Positions 5,169 to 5,284 of a stretch of 5,284 nt of DNA are shown here, piece after piece. A model generated the notes under the pieces. It did not search any database and was not told the origin of the DNA. It was given only the letters and a program-made list of their open reading frames with translations. The DNA comes from Synechococcales cyanobacterium PMM_0036. GTDB taxonomy: Bacteria > Cyanobacteriota > Cyanobacteriia > Elainellales > Elainellaceae. Location: positions 1-5,284 of the forward strand of contig CASBQM010000453.1 of the NCBI GenBank assembly GCA_949127645.1, given 5' to 3'. Within the stretch, counting starts at the first letter, position 1. Each line of letters opens with the position of its first letter. Made by a program: the position numbers and the translations under genes.

Positions 5169-5198
5169 TCTGAATATTTCTGAATGTTTCTGAATTTT
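5169..5198. repeat. 10-nt tandem repeat, three copies
   Basis: TCTGAATATT, TCTGAATGTT and TCTGAATTTT follow each other at 5169-5178, 5179-5188 and 5189-5198, differing at one or two positions. The period is close to one DNA helical turn, so A/T tracts would lie on the same face. Confidence 0.8.
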
Positions 5199-5284
5199 AA
5201 AGATAAATAGGTGTTGCTGAATCTAGGTATGAATTGCCGAACTGCCCACCCTTCGGGAAGCAAGCTACACCCTAGCCCTCTCCC

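Larger units (their letters stand above)
4907..5284. other. Gene-free region upstream of vipp1
   Basis: These 378 bases show no credible gene. They contain a hairpin in the probable vipp1 leader, a TTGACA box, an 8-bp inverted repeat, an 11-nt and a 10-nt tandem repeat, and one HIP1 site at 5152, listed separately. The far right end (about 5249-5284: CCCTTCGGGAAG, then CCCTAGCCCTCTCCC) has the look of short dispersed repeats common in cyanobacterial intergenic DNA. This is an impression, not a match to a named element. Confidence 0.75.

Noticed and set aside
5054..5263. 69-residue minus-strand reading frame upstream of vipp1
   Set aside because: It starts with TTG, has no ribosome binding site, spans the 10-nt and 11-nt tandem repeats, and its translation resembles no family I know.

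Overview
The window looks like an ordinary piece of a cyanobacterial chromosome. Six exact copies of the HIP1 octamer (GCGATCGC) lie in 5.3 kb, far above random expectation. It also carries a thylakoid-type Vipp1/IM30 gene and a protein of unknown function that I place among cyanobacterial conserved hypotheticals. The many short tandem repeats in the intergenic gaps fit a filamentous or otherwise repeat-rich cyanobacterium, but the genus cannot be read from this sequence.

Layout, left to right: (1) the 3' part of a plus-strand gene of unknown function, open to the left edge (2-1150); (2) a convergent gap with an inverted repeat and a 16-nt tandem array that runs into the end of msrA; (3) msrA on the minus strand (1242-1898), peptide methionine sulfoxide reductase A; (4) a small minus-strand gene (2020-2451) resembling the DUF6918 family; (5) a 325-base divergent intergenic region with candidate promoters for both sides; (6) argG on the plus strand (2777-4021), an argininosuccinate synthase closer to the E. 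coli-type subgroup than to the usual cyanobacterial one, with altered signature motifs; (7) a convergent gap with a second 16-nt tandem array at the argG stop codon and a strong bidirectional terminator; (8) vipp1 on the minus strand (4130-4906); (9) a gene-free right end (4907-5284) with hairpins and short tandem repeats.

The genes do not form an obvious pathway or operon. msrA repairs oxidised methionine, argG makes argininosuccinate, and vipp1 maintains thylakoid membranes. Each looks separately transcribed, apart from a possible read-through from the 2020-2451 gene into msrA, which lies in the same direction 121 bases further on.

I see no defence system, mobile element, CRISPR array or RNA gene. 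The most unusual signal is that two unrelated genes, msrA and argG, both end in a 16-nt tandem array that begins at the stop codon. Because 16 is not a multiple of three, each array puts stop codons in all three frames. The second item worth attention is the divergent ArgG.
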